A stretch of 14,372 bases of DNA from Rickettsiales bacterium (GCA_947424985.1 CANDYN010000018.1:1-14372), one strand, 5' to 3'; positions 1 to 8,567 are shown, counted from the first letter of the stretch. Numbers and translations: made by a program. The notes: generated by a model from the letters alone, not told the origin.

Positions 1-108
1 ATTAAGACAGATAAAGATAAGCAATATGTACATCAAGAAAAATAATTTGCAATATATAAGTTGAAAATTATTTCATTTGATGTAGGCTCTTGTATATTTA
101 CAGGAAAA

Positions 109-1086
109 ATGGAAAAACATGTAACTGTTTTAAAAAAAGTAGCTGTTGATCTTTTGGATATCAAAAAAGGCGGCGTATATTTTGATCTAACCTTTGGAAA
201 CGGAGGACATACAAGAGAAATGCTTTCAAGATGCGAAGAAATCAGTGTTTTTTGCGTAGATAGAGACGAAAGTGCAAGGAAAAATTTTGAAAAATTAAAA
301 AGTAAATTTCCTGATTCAAATTTGGTTTTTGTTCACTCAAAATTTAGCGAATTAAAAAAAATTAAAGACGATTTTAAACTTGAACATATCGATGGATTTT
401 TATTTGACTTCGGCGTTTCTTCAATGCAACTTGACGAAGGCGATCGTGGGTTTTCGTTTCAAAAAGATGCACCTCTTTCCATGCAAATGGGATTGTGTAA
501 AATTTCAGCTTTTGACGTCGTTAATTCCATGGAAGAAAACGAACTTGCAGATATAATCTTTAAATATTCCGATGAGAAAAAATCAAGAAGAATAGCAAAA
601 AAAATATGCGAAGCAAGAAAACAGAAAAAAATCGAAACTACGCTTGAACTTGTAAATATTATAAAAGCTGCAACGGGAAAATATAACGACAGCATACATC
701 CGGCAACGCGAACTTTTCAGGCAATTAGAATTTACGTAAATGATGAGATGGCAGAGATCGAAAACGCGATAAAATCTATATATGAAATAGGAAATCATAA
801 GTCAAGATGCGTTTGTATTTCGTTTCACTCACTTGAAGATACGATCATAAAAAAATTTATAAAACAACACGACAAAGATGATCTTGAAAGAGAGGTATTT
901 GACCAAAACTATGGAATGTTAAAAGAAAAAAGCCAAAGTATCAATAAAATGAAGTTCTTTACAAAACAATTACATAAAAAAGCTATACTACCAAGTCTTG
1001 AGGAAATCCAGGGCAACGTGCGGTCAAGAAGTGCAAGAATGCGTGGATTTGAGCTATTAGAAAATCCGGAGTTTATCGAAGATTAG
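109..1086 (+). CDS. rsmH: 16S rRNA (cytosine-1402-N4)-methyltransferase RsmH
   Basis: S-adenosylmethionine-dependent methyltransferase that N4-methylates C1402 of 16S rRNA in the decoding centre. From the chosen start the protein has 325 residues, against about 313 in E. coli. Visible motifs are the SAM-binding DLTFGNGGHT (26-35), DRD (51-53), DFGVSSMQLD (100-109), RGFSF (113-117), HPATRTFQAIRI (197-208), SFHSLED (238-244) and the C-terminal N-RSRSAR signature near 303. An in-frame TTG at 61 would add 16 residues. I prefer the ATG at 109 because family members begin with a few residues before H-x-x-VL, as in MEKHVTVL here, and because an AGGA lies just upstream (102-105). The gene is normally first or second in the dcw cluster, followed by ftsL and ftsI on the same strand. 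Here ftsI faces it tail to tail and overlaps it by 4 bp. No ftsL or mraZ is visible. Confidence 0.96.
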   Translation: MEKHVTVLKKVAVDLLDIKKGGVYFDLTFGNGGHTREMLSRCEEISVFCVDRDESARKNFEKLKSKFPDSNLVFVHSKFSELKKIKDDFKLEHIDGFLFDFGVSSMQLDEGDRGFSFQKDAPLSMQMGLCKISAFDVVNSMEENELADIIFKYSDEKKSRRIAKKICEARKQKKIETTLELVNIIKAATGKYNDSIHPATRTFQAIRIYVNDEMAEIENAIKSIYEIGNHKSRCVCISFHSLEDTIIKKFIKQHDKDDLEREVFDQNYGMLKEKSQSINKMKFFTKQLHKKAILPSLEEIQGNVRSRSARMRGFELLENPEFIED

Positions 1087-2924
1087 TACTGACGCAAAAC
1101 GCCTTCGAGAGAAATTTCATCTTTTTCAGATTTATTCATTTTATCAATTTTTGCAAAAAACCCAAGTCTTTCAATAATTTCTTTCATAGGTCCACCCAAA
1201 ATTCCACCACCGGTAACCGAAAATCTTGAAACATCATCTTTCCATTTTGGCTCATCAAGACTTATAATTATCGCATATTTTGGCTCGTTCATCGGAAACG
1301 CCGCAACAAAAGACAACATGTTTTTCCTTTTTGAATAATGCCCCCTTTCGTCAAGTTTTATCGCAGTTCCCCCCTTGCCCCCTATATCGTAAAATTGAGA
1401 TTTAGCCTTTTGCCCCGCGCCAAATTGAACAACATTTCTCATAACTCTTTGCATTAATCTTGAATTTTTTTCATCTATAACACTCATGCCGTAATATTCA
1501 GAATTATCTTTTTTATTAAGCAAAATTGTTAAATCCGTGAAACGTCCTTTATTTAAAATAGAAATTATAGCTCGCAAAACATTCCCTTGAGTTACAGCAA
1601 TTCCGTGTCCATACGATAAAGTTACGCTGGTGATATCTCGCCACAAAGATTTTTTTGGTAAAATCGGTGTCGCGTTTTCGGGAATCTCAAGCCCAACTTT
1701 ATTTGCCAAACCAAGTTCATAAAAGAACTCTCTTTGATTATGCGCACCAACTTCAAGTGCAATTTTTCCAGAGCCAATATTTGAAGAATACATAACAATT
1801 TCCTCAGTTGTCATGCTATTAAGCCTTCTTTTCATATCCCCTATTGATCTTGAACCAAATTTTATATCCTGAGAAATATCATATACTTTATTTAGTGGGA
1901 TTTTATTTTTCAATGCCAATGCCGTATTAATTAATTTAAAAATTGAACCGAATTCATAAACGCCCGAGGAAAACCTACTAAACATATTTTCAGCAAATCC
2001 TTCTTTGTTATTTGGATTAAAGTCCGGCAAGCTTACAGCGGCAATTACTTCCCCCGTTTTAATATCAGCAATCATCCCAGCTGCACCAAGAGCTTCTTTT
2101 TGTGTCATCAAATTCGACAGCTCTTGATGCAAAATTCTTTGTACGTCAACATCAAGCGATAAAAAAACCTTTCCGTCTTCATCTTTAATATTTCCATTGT
2201 AAATTGATTTTTCAACTCCGGCGATTCCAATTCCACTTTCATCGCAAATTCCAATTAAGTGTGAAAAAAGATTTGAATGAACATAATATCGAGATCTCTT
2301 TTCTTCAAAAAAGACACCGACGACTCCAGCGTCAAGCAAGCTCCGTCTTTCCCAATCCGAAATTGCAAATTGACCAAGAACTATGCCATTTTTTTTATCT
2401 CGCTTTTCAACCATTTTTGAAAGTATTTTATCATATCTCGGTTTAATTCTTGGAATTATTTTCATTGTTTTATCAAGCTCTGATTTCAAATCAAGCATGT
2501 CAATCGGACGAAAATAAAGATCATACGAAAATGCGTTTTTTACCAAAATCTTTCCATTTCTATCAAAAATTTGCACCTCTCTTTCATACACAGTTTCAGC
2601 TTTTTGTGTTTTTTTATCAAAGTTAAAAAACGATATAATCAATATTCTTGAAATTAAAATTAATGCTAAAAAAGATAAAAAATATATAGCAAATCTAATT
2701 CTAACTTCATTTGATTCATCAAGAGTTTTGATGTATCTTTTAATATTGCGAATCGACACTACAATTCTGCGCTTAAGAAAAACGTAAGATGTCCTTAACG
2801 AATCAATCAAAAATGAACCAAGACTTGATTTAGCTCTTAACAATCTTGACTTTCGAAATATTCGCGATGGAAAGCTTAGTATTTGCCTAATCTTCAATTT
2901 TTTGAGCAGTGAACTCTTCTTCAT
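1083..2924 (-). CDS. ftsI: Peptidoglycan transpeptidase FtsI (penicillin-binding protein 3)
   Basis: Class B penicillin-binding protein that crosslinks septal peptidoglycan in the divisome; 613 residues, slightly long for the family. A basic N-terminal tail of about 75 residues precedes a membrane helix (about 78-99). The dimerisation/pedestal domain follows (DRNGK at 121-125, AGVEKS at 235-240), then the transpeptidase domain. The SxxK box is SIFK, with nucleophile S327 and K330. The SxN box is SSN (380-382). The third box reads KGGTA (517-521) where the family has KTG-T/S-A. The flanking GG before it and the conserved stretches around it are intact, so this looks like substitution and not decay. 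The ATG at 2924 lies inside the 3' end of infB, giving a 38-bp overlap, and no strong Shine-Dalgarno precedes it. Translation is therefore probably coupled to infB. The stop overlaps the stop of rsmH. FtsI is assigned over the related elongation PBP2 mainly from the overall match. Confidence 0.92.
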   Translation of the reverse strand: MKKSSLLKKLKIRQILSFPSRIFRKSRLLRAKSSLGSFLIDSLRTSYVFLKRRIVVSIRNIKRYIKTLDESNEVRIRFAIYFLSFLALILISRILIISFFNFDKKTQKAETVYEREVQIFDRNGKILVKNAFSYDLYFRPIDMLDLKSELDKTMKIIPRIKPRYDKILSKMVEKRDKKNGIVLGQFAISDWERRSLLDAGVVGVFFEEKRSRYYVHSNLFSHLIGICDESGIGIAGVEKSIYNGNIKDEDGKVFLSLDVDVQRILHQELSNLMTQKEALGAAGMIADIKTGEVIAAVSLPDFNPNNKEGFAENMFSRFSSGVYEFGSIFKLINTALALKNKIPLNKVYDISQDIKFGSRSIGDMKRRLNSMTTEEIVMYSSNIGSGKIALEVGAHNQREFFYELGLANKVGLEIPENATPILPKKSLWRDITSVTLSYGHGIAVTQGNVLRAIISILNKGRFTDLTILLNKKDNSEYYGMSVIDEKNSRLMQRVMRNVVQFGAGQKAKSQFYDIGGKGGTAIKLDERGHYSKRKNMLSFVAAFPMNEPKYAIIISLDEPKWKDDVSRFSVTGGGILGGPMKEIIERLGFFAKIDKMNKSEKDEISLEGVLRQY

Positions 2925-5502
2925 AAATCTGTATCACATCGCCAATTTCAAATTTAATTTTGTCCGAGAACATAATCCCGCACTCATGACCAGATTTAAC
3001 CTCCTTAACGCTATCCTTAAATCGTTTCAAGTTTTTAATGCTCGTCGTCGCAAAAACCTCATCCTTGCCTTTTTTAGATATTTTTGCAATTCCACCAAGC
3101 AAAATAGATCCGCTTTCAACGTAACAACCAGCAACAGTATCGGTTTTTGTCTCAAAAATTTGTTTAATTTCAGCTTTACCAATAAACTTTTCAGTTCGTA
3201 TCATTCCAAGTTTACTACTTGCAATCATCTTCACTTCATCAAGCAATTTATATACAATTGAGTGAAGTTTAACATTTATTTTTTCTTTTTGCATCGCGAT
3301 TTTTCCACGAGAATCTGGCTGCACATTAAAACAAATAATGCTCGCATGACTTGCCTTCGCATAGGTTATATCACTCTCAGTAACGTTTCCAACGCCTTTT
3401 GAGATTATTTTTATATGTAATTCAGGATGAACAATTGTTTCAATCATTTCGGAAATTGCTTCAAGCGAACCAAATGCGTCAGTTTTTAATATGATATTAA
3501 CATTTTTCCTCGTATCACTACTGTTTTTTGCTGCAATCAAATCTGCTATGTCTAGCTTCTTATTTTTCTCTTCTTTTTCTCTATCTGCAAAAATTTCCAT
3601 CACAGATCTTGCGTGTTTATCATTATCCATTTGAACCAAATTATCACCTGCGCTCGGAGCAGTTTCAAATCCAAAAACCTCAACCGGAATCCCAGGTTCA
3701 AGCGTTTTAACCTTCTCACCCAAATCATTTGTCATGTATTTTATTTTAGCGTAAGATTTTCCTGCAATAAATATATCTCCAGCGGATAACTTTCCATGCT
3801 TTAATATTATAGTTGCAATCGACCCCAGATTTTTATCAAACTTTGATTCAATTACAACACCAAATGCACGAGAATTCGACGCACAAGATAAATCAAGCAT
3901 TTCAGCTTGCAAGCTTATCGTTTCAAGTAATTTATCAACACCTTGCCCCGTTTTCGCCGAAATCGGAACCACGATCACGTCACCCCCAAATTCCTCAAGC
4001 AATACATCATATCTCAGTAAATCTTGCTTAATTTTTCCAATATCAACGCCATCTTTATCAACTTTGTTTATTACAACAATCATTGTAGAATTTGAATTCT
4101 TTATATGCTTAATCGCTTCAATTGTTTGAGGTTGGATTCCATCATCAGCTGCGATAATTAAAATTGAAATATCCGTTAAATTTGCACCCCTTGAGCGCAT
4201 TTTACTAAATGCTGCGTGCCCAGGCGTATCAAGAAACGTTATTTTTCCAAGTTTTGTATCAACCGTATATGCACCTATGTGTTGCGTGATGCCACCAGCT
4301 TCTTTTGCGGCAACGTTTTTCTTTCTTATGTAGTCTAAAAGTGAAGTTTTACCGTGGTCAACGTGTCCCATTATCGCAACGATCGGAACTCTTACCGAAT
4401 CAACCTCGATACTTTTCATTTCATCGACAAGTAATTCAAGTGGATTTTTAGCCTCTACCCTTAAAACCCCATGTCCCATTGAAGTTGCAACAATTTCAGC
4501 AGTGTCTGGATCAAGAGTTGCATTTATATTTGCCGGAAAGCCTTCTTTTATCAAAACTTTTAATACATCGGAAGCTTTTTCTGAAATTAAATGTGCCAAA
4601 TCTTTAACAGACATTGGTCCAGAAATTTCAATGCTTCTAACAACTTCGTCGTATCTTTTTATGCCTCTTTTTTGTCTTCTTGGAATACTTCCATGTCTTA
4701 TTTGCGACTTTTCCGTAACAAAGGTTAGAGCCTTACCAAAAAACTTTTCTTCATCTTTTTCCAAATGTTCAGCCGTTATTTCAAATTTGTCTCCACTTGG
4801 CTTTTCAGATTCAACAATAAGATCTTCAAAATCATCATCATCTTCGTTCAATCTTGATTTCCTAAGATTTTCTGCAACTCTTTTCTTTCTAGCTACCTCC
4901 TGTTCATCATCATATTTCTTTGACTTCGCAGCAGAAAAATTTGATTTTTTTTGCACCTGAGGTCTTGCAGCTGAATTGTTATTTATAACACCCCTCGTAA
5001 TTCCTCCGGTAACAGCTACAGCACCTTCAACGCCTACTTTTGCTACCAAATCATCAAGCGGCTTTTCGGGTCTTTTTTTGATTGGATTCATATCAATTAT
5101 TCCGCGATTCGCAAAACCTTCGTATCTCTTTCTGTTTTCTTCGCTTCGTTTTTGAGCATCGATTGAGCTTTGGCTTAATTTTGGCATCTCTTTTGGCTTA
5201 ACAACCTCTTCGAGAATTGTTGCATTTGACACAACTTGCGGCACAGAGTCTTGATTAACTCTTTGTACAATCTTTTTATCGAAATTTATCGTCTCCCTTT
5301 TTTCAAAAGGATTGCTCATATGAATACTTTTATTGCTTTCCATGTTTGGTTTTTGGCTCGGTTTTACCGGAGCACCTTCACGATAATTGTTCATGGCACT
5401 TTTTATCTTACCCAAATCAATATTTTTAAGTGTAATCTTGGCACCTGAAGATGTAGAATTTAGCGATATCTTTGCTCCATCATCATTAGTTTTTTCGCTC
5501 AT
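2887..5502 (-). CDS. infB: Translation initiation factor IF-2
   Basis: GTPase that delivers initiator fMet-tRNA to the 30S subunit and promotes subunit joining; 871 residues, typical length. The first 280 or so residues are charged, low in conservation and probably disordered. An IF2_N-type segment follows (about 294-348, beginning GPMSVKDLA). The G domain has G1 GHVDHGKT (379-386), G2 GGITQHIGAY (403-412), G3 DTPGHAAF (425-432), G4 NKVDK (479-483) and G5 SAKTG (515-519). Beyond it lie the beta-barrel domains and the C-terminal fMet-tRNA-binding region. The gene normally sits in a nusA-infB-rbfA operon, and none of those partners is present. It lies 73 bp downstream of rfbA on the same strand and overlaps ftsI by 38 bp. 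No clear Shine-Dalgarno precedes the ATG at 5502. A candidate extended -10 element in the gap suggests its own promoter. Confidence 0.98.
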   Translation of the reverse strand: MSEKTNDDGAKISLNSTSSGAKITLKNIDLGKIKSAMNNYREGAPVKPSQKPNMESNKSIHMSNPFEKRETINFDKKIVQRVNQDSVPQVVSNATILEEVVKPKEMPKLSQSSIDAQKRSEENRKRYEGFANRGIIDMNPIKKRPEKPLDDLVAKVGVEGAVAVTGGITRGVINNNSAARPQVQKKSNFSAAKSKKYDDEQEVARKKRVAENLRKSRLNEDDDDFEDLIVESEKPSGDKFEITAEHLEKDEEKFFGKALTFVTEKSQIRHGSIPRRQKRGIKRYDEVVRSIEISGPMSVKDLAHLISEKASDVLKVLIKEGFPANINATLDPDTAEIVATSMGHGVLRVEAKNPLELLVDEMKSIEVDSVRVPIVAIMGHVDHGKTSLLDYIRKKNVAAKEAGGITQHIGAYTVDTKLGKITFLDTPGHAAFSKMRSRGANLTDISILIIAADDGIQPQTIEAIKHIKNSNSTMIVVINKVDKDGVDIGKIKQDLLRYDVLLEEFGGDVIVVPISAKTGQGVDKLLETISLQAEMLDLSCASNSRAFGVVIESKFDKNLGSIATIILKHGKLSAGDIFIAGKSYAKIKYMTNDLGEKVKTLEPGIPVEVFGFETAPSAGDNLVQMDNDKHARSVMEIFADREKEEKNKKLDIADLIAAKNSSDTRKNVNIILKTDAFGSLEAISEMIETIVHPELHIKIISKGVGNVTESDITYAKASHASIICFNVQPDSRGKIAMQKEKINVKLHSIVYKLLDEVKMIASSKLGMIRTEKFIGKAEIKQIFETKTDTVAGCYVESGSILLGGIAKISKKGKDEVFATTSIKNLKRFKDSVKEVKSGHECGIMFSDKIKFEIGDVIQIYEEEFTAQKIED

Positions 5503-5523
5503 TTTTTAACAAAAATAAATCCC

Positions 5524-5532
5524 ATTATCACA
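5524..5532 (-). promoter_or_regulatory. Candidate extended -10 promoter of infB
   Basis: Read on the minus strand, the rfbA-infB gap contains TGTGATAAT, a TGn extended -10 joined to a GATAAT hexamer (5 of 6 to TATAAT). It lies about 22 bases before the infB ATG. The -35 region is weak (GTTTTA or TTGTTT at 17-19 bp spacing), which is tolerated in extended -10 promoters. In such AT-rich DNA a chance match is quite possible. Confidence 0.35.
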
Positions 5533-5575
5533 ATACTTAGCAAGCATAAAACAAAAATCAAGACTTATTTTCAAA

Positions 5576-6442
5576 TTACTCACAAATACTTTTGACATAA
5601 CTCATGTAAGTCGAAGTCGCTTTATTGCCAAATAACCAAGCTTTAATCTTTTCTTTTGTCGTATAACCCATGTTTATTGCAATTTCTTCAAGGCATGCAA
5701 TTTTCATACCCTGCATCTTTTCAATCGATTTGATCAAATTTGAAGACTCCAAAAGAGAATCAGCCGTTCCGCTGTCAAGCCATATCGCGCTTCTTCCAAA
5801 AGTTTCAAGGCTCAATTCCTTATTTTGTAGATATATGTTATTTATATCGCCAATTTCAAGCTCTCCACGTGCCGATGGCTTAATTTGCTTCGCATATTCA
5901 AAAACTCTTTCATCGTAAAAATAAAGTCCCGGAACTGCAAGATTTGACTTGGGATTTTTCGGCTTTTCTTCGATACTTATAACCTTATTATTTTCATCAA
6001 TTTCAGCAACTCCAAAACGCTCAGGATCGGAAACCTTGTATCCAAAGATCATAGCACCCTTTTCAAGCTCAATAGCTTTTTTAAAAAAAAGTTCATATCG
6101 TGGAACGTAAAAAATATTATCCCCCAAAATAAGACAAACTTTTTCACCCTTAAAATGTTTTTCAGAAAGCAAAAATGCCTCAGGGATTCCATTTGGCTTA
6201 TCCTGTATTTCATATTTTATCGAGATTCCAAGACGAGATCCATCACCAAGTAATTTTTCATAAGACGGCTTATCTTCTGCCGTACAAATCATTACAATGT
6301 CATTAATTCCAAAGAGCATTAACATTGAAAGCGGATAATATATCATAGGCTTGTCATACACAGTCAACAAATGTTTTGACATAGAGAGCGTCATAGGATG
6401 AAGCCTAGTACCAGAACCACCTGCAAGCAGAATGCCTTTCAT
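5576..6442 (-). CDS. rfbA: Glucose-1-phosphate thymidylyltransferase (RmlA/RfbA)
   Basis: Makes dTDP-glucose from dTTP and glucose-1-phosphate, the first step toward dTDP-rhamnose and related surface sugars. The frame is open to an ATG at 6490, but the family begins exactly at the internal M-K-G-I at 6442, giving 288 residues (E. coli about 293). Visible are the nucleotide-binding GGSGTRL (8-14), SKHLLTVYDKPMIYYPLS (22-39), ILGDN with the metal-site Asp108, RFGVAE (142-147), EEKP (158-161), ELEIGDIN (194-201) and WLDSGT (221-226). The loop usually reading QPxPxGLAQAF is here QDKPNGIPEAF, so the exact sugar specificity is less certain than the family. No rfbB, rfbC or rfbD is in the window, so either they lie elsewhere or the product feeds another path. 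It diverges from lpxB across 62 bp and lies upstream of infB on the same strand. Confidence 0.88.
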   Translation of the reverse strand: MKGILLAGGSGTRLHPMTLSMSKHLLTVYDKPMIYYPLSMLMLFGINDIVMICTAEDKPSYEKLLGDGSRLGISIKYEIQDKPNGIPEAFLLSEKHFKGEKVCLILGDNIFYVPRYELFFKKAIELEKGAMIFGYKVSDPERFGVAEIDENNKVISIEEKPKNPKSNLAVPGLYFYDERVFEYAKQIKPSARGELEIGDINNIYLQNKELSLETFGRSAIWLDSGTADSLLESSNLIKSIEKMQGMKIACLEEIAINMGYTTKEKIKAWLFGNKATSTYMSYVKSICE

Positions 6443-6504
6443 AGAATTAAAAATTTGCTTTTTAAGTAACGCCAAATTAATATAAATCAAGTTTTATTTT
6501 TAAA

Positions 6505-7629
6505 ATGAAAAAAAAGATATTTTTCATAGCGGGAGAGGCCTCTGGGGATGGAATTTGCGAGAAAATATTGCAGCATATCAAAGATGATTTTGAAATATCC
6601 GGAGTTTTCGGTGAAAAAGTTGAGAAAATGGGCTTTAAAAGCGTTTTTGATATGAAAGAAATTGCCGTTATGGGCTTTGTCGAAGTTCTGTTTAAAATTT
6701 TCAAAATATTACCAAAAATAAAGCAAACCATTAAGGCTATAAATCAAGAAAAGCCCGATTTAATCGTAACAATTGACTCACCAGGTTTTGCGAAAACAGT
6801 AGTTTCAAAACTTAGAAAATCAGGATATAAAGGAAAAATTTTACATATCGTTGCTCCTAGCGTTTGGGCATATCGAGAAAAAAGAGCTATAAAAATGGCA
6901 AGGCTATTTGATGAACTATGTTGCTTCTTCGATTTTGAACCAAAATATTTTGAAAAATATGGATTAAAATCTCACTTTATAGGTAATATTTCAATTGAAA
7001 ACGAACTTTTAAATATAAAAACTAATCTCACAAAATTAACCAAAGTGCAAGAAATAAAGACAATTGCAATAACACTTGGATCACGCAAAATGGAAGTTTT
7101 AAGACATACACCAACAATATGTGAATTTATTTCAAAATTCGATCCAAATATTAAATATATTTTTCCAACATTTTTACACCTAAAGCCAATTATTGAAAGT
7201 TACTTCATCAAGTATCAAATTAATCATCTATGTGAAATAATTACAGGTCCCGATGCAATAAACCAAGCGATTGAAAAATGTGATATTGCAATTGCAAAAT
7301 CCGGTACAAATGTTTTACAGTTTTTATCAAATTTCAAACCAACAATTGTATATTATAAATTAAACTGGCTTTCATATTTAATTATAAAATCAATGTTAAA
7401 AATAAAATTTGCAACTCTAATAAATATAATGGCAAAAAAAATGATTGTGCCGGAGCTTATACAGGGGGATTTTAATTGTAAAAACTTAATAACCAATGTT
7501 AACAAAATTAACAACGAAGACAAACGCACTGAGCTTGCCGAAAATTTACTTAAAATGCTTCCCAATGGCGATTTAAAACCGAGCAAGCTTGCTGCAGATA
7601 TAATAATAAAAATGGTAAAAAATGCTTGA
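6505..7629 (+). CDS. lpxB: Lipid-A-disaccharide synthase (divergent LpxB)
   Basis: Glycosyltransferase family 19 enzyme that joins UDP-2,3-diacylglucosamine to lipid X, forming the lipid A disaccharide at the inner membrane. It has 374 residues, close to the usual 380. Supporting motifs are AGEASGD (9-15), EIAVMGFVEVL (52-62), IDSPGF (90-95), VAPSVWAY (116-123), GSRK-E (192-197), AKSGT (264-268), N307 in the position of the usual PN, and VPELIQ (315-320). Several family-conserved residues differ: LPGSR is TLGSR, GH(P/T) is GN (160-161), and the Glu normally following SGTxxLE is Gln272. The gene is AT-rich, with many Lys, Ile and Asn, and it may simply evolve fast. lpxA and lpxD are not nearby. 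secF follows after 44 bp on the same strand, so the two are probably co-transcribed. Confidence 0.9.
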   Translation: MKKKIFFIAGEASGDGICEKILQHIKDDFEISGVFGEKVEKMGFKSVFDMKEIAVMGFVEVLFKIFKILPKIKQTIKAINQEKPDLIVTIDSPGFAKTVVSKLRKSGYKGKILHIVAPSVWAYREKRAIKMARLFDELCCFFDFEPKYFEKYGLKSHFIGNISIENELLNIKTNLTKLTKVQEIKTIAITLGSRKMEVLRHTPTICEFISKFDPNIKYIFPTFLHLKPIIESYFIKYQINHLCEIITGPDAINQAIEKCDIAIAKSGTNVLQFLSNFKPTIVYYKLNWLSYLIIKSMLKIKFATLINIMAKKMIVPELIQGDFNCKNLITNVNKINNEDKRTELAENLLKMLPNGDLKPSKLAADIIIKMVKNA

Positions 7630-7673
7630 TTTTAATTTTTCAAGCTATATCTTCTCTTTAAATTTATGAGCAA

Positions 7674-8549
7674 ATGGTTAACTTTACAAAGCACGCAAAT
7701 TTATATCTATCCTTTATCTTGTCGACGCTCATAATTGCTTTATTTATAATTTTTTCTCAAAGGATTCATTTGGGAATTGATTTTACCGGCGGTGGCGTAT
7801 TGACCTTATCAAAAGAAGCTAGTCAAAGCGAGGCTGAAATAATTAAAAAAAATAAAAATATTGCAAGTGTAAAAGATGAAAGTGTTATTATTAATATACA
7901 AGATTTCGAAGATTTTAAGGTCAAATCTGCACAAATTGCAGACACAATAAAACTTGAAACGGGAATTTCCGTAGTAAAACAAGATTTTATCGGAGCAAAA
8001 TTTGGAAAATCTGCCTTGCTAAATTCAATTTTTGGAATTTGCCTGTCGCTTTTTGCGATCTTTATATATATGAGCATAAAGTTCAATATTAGCCTTGCTT
8101 TTTCCGCAACAATTGCCTTAATTTACAACTGTATAATTTCACTAGCACTCGCAAGTCTTGCAAAGATATCAATAGGAGTAATGATAATTTGCGCGTTTTT
8201 AACCCTTATTGGATACTGTATAAACGACACCGTTGTTGTTTTTGATAGAATCAGACAAGCAATTCTTGAAAATCAAAAGCTATCTCAAAAAGAGGTAATA
8301 AATCAAGCGCTAAACAAAGTTTTATCACGAAGCATCAAGACATCGGTGGTAACTTTTATCGCAGTCTTACCACTTTTTTTGTTTGCAATTAATGAAATAT
8401 CGGATTTCTCAGCTATAATCCTTTGTGGAATTGCTTTTGGAACTTTTTCATCTATCGCAATCACTCCAATTTATACAAAGTTTTTCACAATAAAAATAAA
8501 TCCCCCAAAGCCAAAAAAGATACTTGAAGATCCAATGAAATATGTTTAA
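7674..8549 (+). CDS. secF: Protein translocase subunit SecF
   Basis: Inner-membrane subunit of SecDF, which uses the proton motive force to help complete Sec-dependent export. It has 291 residues, normal for a stand-alone SecF. One N-terminal membrane helix (about 11-28) is followed by GIDFTGG (34-40), a periplasmic domain (about 41-110) and five further predicted membrane helices. The family signature, usually GYSINDTVVVFDRIRE, reads GYCINDTVVVFDRIRQ (180-195), including the Asp-Thr-Val core and Arg. The usual VGPxVG before helix 2 is IGAKFG (107-112). The ATG at 7674 is the only start that retains the N-terminal helix in frame. secD is not in the window, so the pair is split. It lies 44 bp after lpxB; the next gene, trxA, starts 68 bp downstream and appears to have its own promoter. 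Confidence 0.95.
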   Translation: MVNFTKHANLYLSFILSTLIIALFIIFSQRIHLGIDFTGGGVLTLSKEASQSEAEIIKKNKNIASVKDESVIINIQDFEDFKVKSAQIADTIKLETGISVVKQDFIGAKFGKSALLNSIFGICLSLFAIFIYMSIKFNISLAFSATIALIYNCIISLALASLAKISIGVMIICAFLTLIGYCINDTVVVFDRIRQAILENQKLSQKEVINQALNKVLSRSIKTSVVTFIAVLPLFLFAINEISDFSAIILCGIAFGTFSSIAITPIYTKFFTIKINPPKPKKILEDPMKYV

Positions 8550-8567
8550 AAATAAATCATTTTTTTC

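Noticed and set aside
1..45. Possible C-terminus of an upstream + strand gene (frame open from base 1 to a TAA at 43-45).
   Set aside because: Only 14 residues are visible, they match nothing I recognise, and a second frame is also open there to 64. It cannot be told from chance.
61..108. TTG start giving RsmH 16 extra N-terminal residues.
   Set aside because: The extension does not resemble family N-termini, and the ATG at 109 has an AGGA upstream and the expected spacing to the first motif.
2902..3261. Plus-strand open frame inside infB, and similar ones at 4502-4960 and 12675-13100.
   Set aside because: All are antisense to real genes, with low-complexity composition and no recognisable domain or ribosome-binding site.
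6443..6490. N-terminal extension of RfbA from an ATG at 6490.
   Set aside because: RmlA proteins begin at the M-K-G-I found at 6442. The longer form would also consume almost the whole divergent gap with lpxB.
6443..6504. Promoter for lpxB from TTGCTT (6455-6460) and TATAAA (6481-6486).
   Set aside because: The 20-bp spacing is too long for a normal sigma-70 promoter, and the DNA is so AT-rich that such hexamers are expected by chance.
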